This document shows positions 4,677-8,215 of a stretch of DNA of 8,215 bases, one piece after another (positions within the stretch are counted from its first letter, which is position 1; each line of letters opens with the position of its first letter). The stretch is from assembly GCA_031413495.1 (NCBI GenBank), contig JANOFE010000136.1, positions 1-8,215 on the forward strand. Direction: 5' to 3'. This DNA comes from JACMNW01 sp031413495 (lineage in GTDB: Bacteria; Pseudomonadota; Alphaproteobacteria; Rhodobacterales; Rhodobacteraceae). The notes under the pieces were generated by a model. The model saw only the letters and a list, made by a program, of their open reading frames with translations. It did no database searches and was not told where the DNA came from. Made by a program: the position numbers and the translations under genes.

Positions 4677-6537
4677 GGGACTGCGAATGTGCCAGCATAT
4701 CTGCAAAACGCGCCCGCGCGATGAGTGCATGGCGCGCGATAGGGGGCGGTGTCAGGCTTTCGGGTGTTGTAAGGCGCAGGGCGGGCAGCCGTGCTGTTGC
4801 GACCGACGATGCGCTTAGCGCCGACAGTGGCACCGCAAGGATCAGGCTAAGGCCAACAGGCAACAGCCAAAGCGTGACGGCACTGGTGGCAATACCGATT
4901 AAGATGGCCACACCAAGGCCTGTTTCAATGCAATGAAACACCATCAGCGCGCGCAATGTACGCCGTGCGCCACTGCGGCTTTGTGGTGCCCAGATATCGC
5001 GTTTGGAGACGGCACTTAGGGTAACAGACAACACTTGTTGCACCATCAGGATCGGGGCGAAGACAAAAGAAATTGCAATTTCCACCAAAACCCTACCGAT
5101 GAATGCGCCGGGGCCGCCAAATGCGCGGCGTTTTTCGCGCGACGCAAGGATGCTGCCAGCAGACAACAGTTTCGGGCCAAGCAGCATGATAAAAACGCAA
5201 GCCAGCAGCACGCCGCTGCCACTCGCAAAACCATCGACCGGATCGGCGACGGGTGGCGCACCATTGGCACCAAGCGACGTTGCCGCCATATCCGGGAACG
5301 CCCAGATCGCCAACAGCACCAGCCAGACCGGGGCCAGCAGATAACTGACCGCCCCTTGCAGCATGTGAAAGCGCGACAGCGGATGCAGCCCGCGTGCGCC
5401 AAGGACGCGCAGATGTTGCAGGTTGCCCCGGCACCAGCGCCGATCCCGCAGCACATAGTCGATCAGGGAATTCGGCGTTTGCTCATAGCTGCCCTCAACG
5501 GCAGGCAGGAACCGCACGCGCCAGCCCGCACGGCGCAGCATCGCCGCCTCGACAAAATCATGCGACATGATCAGGGTCTTGCCGCCCAAATGCGGCAAGC
5601 CTGCCGCTTGGGCAAAGGCGCGGGTGCGGATAATGGCGTTATGGCCCCAATAGTTGGCCTCGCCTTGCGTCCACTCCGCCAGACCCGTGGCCAGCAGCCA
5701 GCCATGGGCGGCGGTGGCAAATTCCTGCATCCGCGCGAAAAGCGAGGTGGAATGGATCAGTTTTGGCCAAGACTGCACAAGGCCTGCGTCTGGGTCATTT
5801 GCCAGTTCGCGGCGCAGCGTCAGCACGGCATCGCCGCTCATCAGACTATCGGCATCCAACACCAGCATGGCATCAAAGCTGGCACCCCAACCGGTGACCC
5901 AATCAGCCAGGTTGCCGGTTTTGCGGTCTGTGTTCTGCGCGCGTCGGCGGTAATAAATATCAAACGCATCGCCCTGCTCCAAACGCAGAATTTCAAACGC
6001 GCGCCATTCAAGGGCGGCGATGTCGGCATCGCGGGTATCCGACAGGATAAACAGGCTGAACCGGCGCGCATCGGGTTTGCCGCGCAGATCAGCCAGCAAG
6101 GCCGCCGCATTGCCGAACACGTCTGACGGGGCTTCGTTATGGATCGGGATCAACAGGGCAACGCTGAGGTCCGGTGTGGCGCGCGGGATTGCGGGGGTTT
6201 GACGGGCGCGCAGGATAGCGATCAAACCGACAAGGGCCGTGCCCACGGAAATCGCGATCCACAGGAAGGCAAAGCCGGACAGGTAAAGGTGCAGGTTTTC
6301 GATCCATGACAGCCCCCCGCGCGACAAGGCATTGGTTTGTGCCCAGATGAAGGCAACGGTCATGATCAGCGCAGGCATGAAAGCGGCGGCGCGCCAGAGC
6401 CAGACCTTACGGTTTCCAGCAACGATTGGCTGGCGTGGCACGGGGGCGCATGCAAAATCCTGCACGGGCATGGCCAAGGGTGCGGGCGCGGGCATCGCCT
6501 CGCGCACATCAGAATAGGGATAGTTTACGCCGTCCAT
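4657..6537 (-). CDS. opgH: Glucans biosynthesis glucosyltransferase OpgH (MdoH)
   Basis: The protein has 626 residues. It is a polytopic inner-membrane GT2 enzyme that polymerises UDP-glucose into the beta-1,2-linked backbone of osmoregulated periplasmic glucans. Membrane segments are apparent near 48-68 and 85-108 before the catalytic domain, and near 393-413, 442-460, 485-507 and 535-575 after it. Catalytic-domain motifs are LLIPIHNEAP (128-137), LSDTRD (165-170), the metal-binding VLDADS (226-231), MSHDFVEA (324-331) with the likely catalytic Asp327, and the product-site RDRRWCRGN (364-372). It is shorter than the roughly 850-residue E. coli protein, mainly at the termini, which is common in alphaproteobacteria. 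A GTG at 6549 is an alternative start, but its GAGG would be only 1 nt away. The ATG at 6537 has that GAGG about 13 nt upstream and overlaps opgG by 13 nt, so translation is probably coupled. The 3' end overlaps the convergent esterase gene. Confidence 0.93.
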   Translation of the reverse strand: MDGVNYPYSDVREAMPAPAPLAMPVQDFACAPVPRQPIVAGNRKVWLWRAAAFMPALIMTVAFIWAQTNALSRGGLSWIENLHLYLSGFAFLWIAISVGTALVGLIAILRARQTPAIPRATPDLSVALLIPIHNEAPSDVFGNAAALLADLRGKPDARRFSLFILSDTRDADIAALEWRAFEILRLEQGDAFDIYYRRRAQNTDRKTGNLADWVTGWGASFDAMLVLDADSLMSGDAVLTLRRELANDPDAGLVQSWPKLIHSTSLFARMQEFATAAHGWLLATGLAEWTQGEANYWGHNAIIRTRAFAQAAGLPHLGGKTLIMSHDFVEAAMLRRAGWRVRFLPAVEGSYEQTPNSLIDYVLRDRRWCRGNLQHLRVLGARGLHPLSRFHMLQGAVSYLLAPVWLVLLAIWAFPDMAATSLGANGAPPVADPVDGFASGSGVLLACVFIMLLGPKLLSAGSILASREKRRAFGGPGAFIGRVLVEIAISFVFAPILMVQQVLSVTLSAVSKRDIWAPQSRSGARRTLRALMVFHCIETGLGVAILIGIATSAVTLWLLPVGLSLILAVPLSALSASSVATARLPALRLTTPESLTPPPIARHALIARARFADMLAHSQSLSLAAE

Positions 6538-8051
6538 CGGTACAGCCACACCTCGCTATAAGCCCCGGTTTCGGTGGTCAGTTGTGCGCGAAATTCGATA
6601 AACGGTTCTTCACCCGGATCAAACGACAGGGCCAGACGCGGACCGCCGGTTGCAGGATTGATCTGGATCAACGGGTCAGACAGCATTTTGCCTTGGCTGT
6701 TGGCAACTGTGGCGGTCAGCATGGCAAAATCGGCTGGCAGTGCATTGGTTTTGGCGAAATCGACAGTCGCGATCAGGCCGTGTTCATAGGCGGCCCCAAG
6801 GCGGGTGTTGACGACAGGTGCCAAAGTCCCCGGCAATTCTGGCTCGCCGCCCCATTTCAGGCGGTAGGTCATGCGGGCTTGGGTGCCGGCCTTAAAGGGT
6901 TCAGCGGGACGCCAGTAAGCAACGATGTTATCGTTGATTTCTTTGTCGGTGGGAATTTCCACCAAAGTCACAGCACCTTCACCCCAGCCTTCGCCGGGTT
7001 CCACCCACAGGCCGGGGCGGTTTTGGTATTTGGCGACCATATCGCCGTAATCTTCGAAATTGCGGGGGCGTTGCATCAGGCCAAAGCCTTTGGGGTCTTT
7101 GTCGTAAAAGCTGCTGACCTGCAGATTGACCGGGTTCGCCAGCGCACGCCAAAGCACCTCGCCCGCGCCATTCCAGATCAGCAAACCGTCACTGTCATGC
7201 ACGGCGGTGCGGAAATCATCAAACCGGTTGCGGTTGGTGTCATCGAACAGAAACATCGAGGTCAGGGGCGCCACGCCCACATGCGCCAGATCGCGACGGG
7301 CGTAAAGTTCGGCCTCAACATCCATCTCCAGCGTCAGGCCGGGACGGACGGTGAATTTGTATGCGCCTGCCACGCCGGGGCCGTCCATCAGTGCGTGCAC
7401 GGTAAAGCTGCGCTGGCCGGGGCCGGGGCGTTCCACCCAGTATGCGGTGAAATCGGGAAATTCCTCGCCTGTTGGTTCTGCCGTGTCGATGGCCAAGCCG
7501 CGCGCGGACAGGCCGTAGGTTTGCCCGGTGCCGATGGCACGGAAATAGCTGGCGCCTTGCATGACCATGAATTCGGTAAAGATACCCGGCGTTTCCAATT
7601 CGGCGCGTAACCGAAAACCGGAATAGCCCATGGTGTCATCCACCGGCAAATCTGGGAACGTATCGGTCGTATCAAAAACGTTGATGTCATAGGGCAGCAC
7701 TTGGGCCAGCCCGCCTTCGACCACGTTCATTTCCACCGCGCGGGGGATGTACAGGCCCGCCGTGAAGGTATCAATCCGCAGCGCCGCATCGGTGTTGTTC
7801 CACAGTGCATTGCGTTCGGCAAACCAGATATGGCTGAATTCATCAAAGCTAAGATCGCGCCAGGCCTGTGGGATCATCGGGCGCGGCGCATAGGGTTTGG
7901 CGGCAAGCGCAGCGGCCCGGGCGCGCACCACATCAAAGGAAAAGGGCGTGGTGTCACCAGATGGCGCAAGCAGGGTTACGGCCAGATCCTGCGCGCGCAG
8001 GGGAAGTGCCGCCAAAGCCACCAAAGTTGCCAGAAATTCACGCCGGATCAT
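6525..8051 (-). CDS. opgG: Periplasmic glucan biosynthesis protein OpgG/OpgD (MdoG family) with Tat-like signal
   Basis: The protein has 508 residues from the ATG at 8051, which has GAAGGA 9 nt upstream. The frame extends to 8162, but that part overlaps the preceding gene. The N-terminus MIRREFLATLVALAALPLRA has a twin-arginine-like RREFL motif, a hydrophobic core and probable cleavage after residue 20. Family hallmarks follow: YSGFRLR (143-149), MQGASYFRAIGTGQTYGLSARGLAIDT in residues 164-190, EEFPDFTAYW (196-205), AYKFTVRPG (230-238), PLTSMFLFD (262-270), VHDSDGL (284-290), NPKGFG-like DPKGFGL (319-325), RPGLWVEP (345-352) and VEIPTDKE (364-371). OpgG proteins are required for periplasmic glucan synthesis. 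The paralogue OpgD of E. coli is Tat-exported and has been shown to be a beta-1,2-glucanase (GH186). The Tat-like signal recalls OpgD, while adjacency to opgH favours the OpgG name. It overlaps the upstream gene by ATGA and opgH by 13 nt. Confidence 0.92.
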   Translation of the reverse strand: MIRREFLATLVALAALPLRAQDLAVTLLAPSGDTTPFSFDVVRARAAALAAKPYAPRPMIPQAWRDLSFDEFSHIWFAERNALWNNTDAALRIDTFTAGLYIPRAVEMNVVEGGLAQVLPYDINVFDTTDTFPDLPVDDTMGYSGFRLRAELETPGIFTEFMVMQGASYFRAIGTGQTYGLSARGLAIDTAEPTGEEFPDFTAYWVERPGPGQRSFTVHALMDGPGVAGAYKFTVRPGLTLEMDVEAELYARRDLAHVGVAPLTSMFLFDDTNRNRFDDFRTAVHDSDGLLIWNGAGEVLWRALANPVNLQVSSFYDKDPKGFGLMQRPRNFEDYGDMVAKYQNRPGLWVEPGEGWGEGAVTLVEIPTDKEINDNIVAYWRPAEPFKAGTQARMTYRLKWGGEPELPGTLAPVVNTRLGAAYEHGLIATVDFAKTNALPADFAMLTATVANSQGKMLSDPLIQINPATGGPRLALSFDPGEEPFIEFRAQLTTETGAYSEVWLYRWTA

Positions 8052-8215
8052 GCTTTTACGTCCTTCTTTGCCCAAGGCTTTGCCTTGAACCATTGTGCAA
8101 TATAGGCGACAGCTGCGATGCCAATGGCACCCAAGATGTTGACCCAAACCATCGAGAACCACGACCGGCCCACCACATCAAACAGCGCGCCAAGCAGCAC
8201 CGCATAGAACATCGA
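8048..8215 (-). CDS. C-terminal end of a membrane protein upstream of opgG, possibly OpgC
   Basis: Reading from the right edge, an open frame of 55 residues ends in TGA at 8050-8048. It starts SMFYAVLLGALFDVVGRSWF and ends in the basic tail FKAKPWAKKDVKA. One clear membrane segment is seen (about WVNILGAIGIAAVAYIA, visible residues 24-40), with a hydrophobic stretch before it. The stop overlaps the opgG start as ATGA, so it is the preceding gene of the opg operon. In Rhodobacter sphaeroides, opgC, a multi-spanning protein needed for succinylation of the glucans, lies next to opgGIH. Identity as OpgC is therefore plausible by position but not demonstrated by this tail. Confidence 0.6.
   Translation of the reverse strand, partial: SMFYAVLLGALFDVVGRSWFSMVWVNILGAIGIAAVAYIAQWFKAKPWAKKDVKA

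Noticed and set aside
5035..6126. 363-codon plus-strand frame opposite opgH
   Set aside because: Its composition is rich in Arg/Gln/His with no domain, and it lies entirely within the GT2 coding region.
6426..7610. 394-codon plus-strand frame opposite opgG
   Set aside because: It is antisense to a full-length, clearly conserved OpgG protein. It has no recognised fold and no reason to be coding.
8052..8162. Longer start for OpgG at 8162
   Set aside because: It would place 37 residues before an intact signal peptide and overlap the C-terminal coding region of the upstream membrane protein.

Overview
The window is GC-rich DNA that is almost entirely coding. It most likely comes from an alphaproteobacterium of the Rhodobacterales/Roseobacter group. 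Three things point there: the protein sequences (OpgG/OpgH followed by a PHB-depolymerase-like esterase, and a Rieske oxygenase/FMO/RidA/DUF1028 set); the codon use; and an intergenic element (641-693) with a GC-rich hairpin and an adjoining 'gaagtatttggacgaaaag' segment, which I recognise as a dispersed repeat of this group. This assignment is inferred from recognition, not from a search.

Left half (1-3538), minus strand. Four genes are transcribed leftward as one probable catabolic operon: a Rieske non-heme iron oxygenase alpha subunit (3538-2402), a flavin-dependent monooxygenase of the CzcO/FMO type (2391-1135), a RidA/YjgF-family protein (1114-701) and a DUF1028 protein (617 to beyond position 1, cut by the window edge). 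Gaps are 10, 20 and 83 nt, and each gene has its own Shine-Dalgarno sequence. Two oxygenases, a Rid protein and a putative Ntn-hydrolase-like protein suggest oxidative breakdown of a nitrogen compound (an N-heterocycle or quaternary amine) followed by hydrolysis or deamination. The substrate cannot be read from the sequence. No reductase for the Rieske protein, transporter or regulator lies inside the window.

Centre (3539-3794), a 256-nt divergent intergenic region. On the minus strand, facing the Rieske operon, it carries a near-consensus sigma-54 promoter (GG-N10-GC, TTGGCACGGCCAATGCA). A 25-bp imperfect dyad sits immediately upstream of it, and weaker dyads lie farther upstream. Control by RpoN and an enhancer-binding activator would fit nitrogen-linked catabolism.

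Right half (3795-8215). A secreted alpha/beta-hydrolase (esterase/PHB-depolymerase-like, TTG start, plus strand) converges on, and overlaps by 20 bp, the osmoregulated periplasmic glucan locus on the minus strand. That locus comprises the tail of a membrane protein (possibly OpgC, 8215-8048), opgG (8051-6525) with a Tat-like signal peptide, and opgH (6537-4657), a GT2 membrane glucosyltransferase. The members overlap (ATGA; 13 nt), indicating translational coupling. OpgH makes and exports the beta-1,2-glucan backbone, OpgG acts on it in the periplasm, and an OpgC-type protein would add charged substituents.
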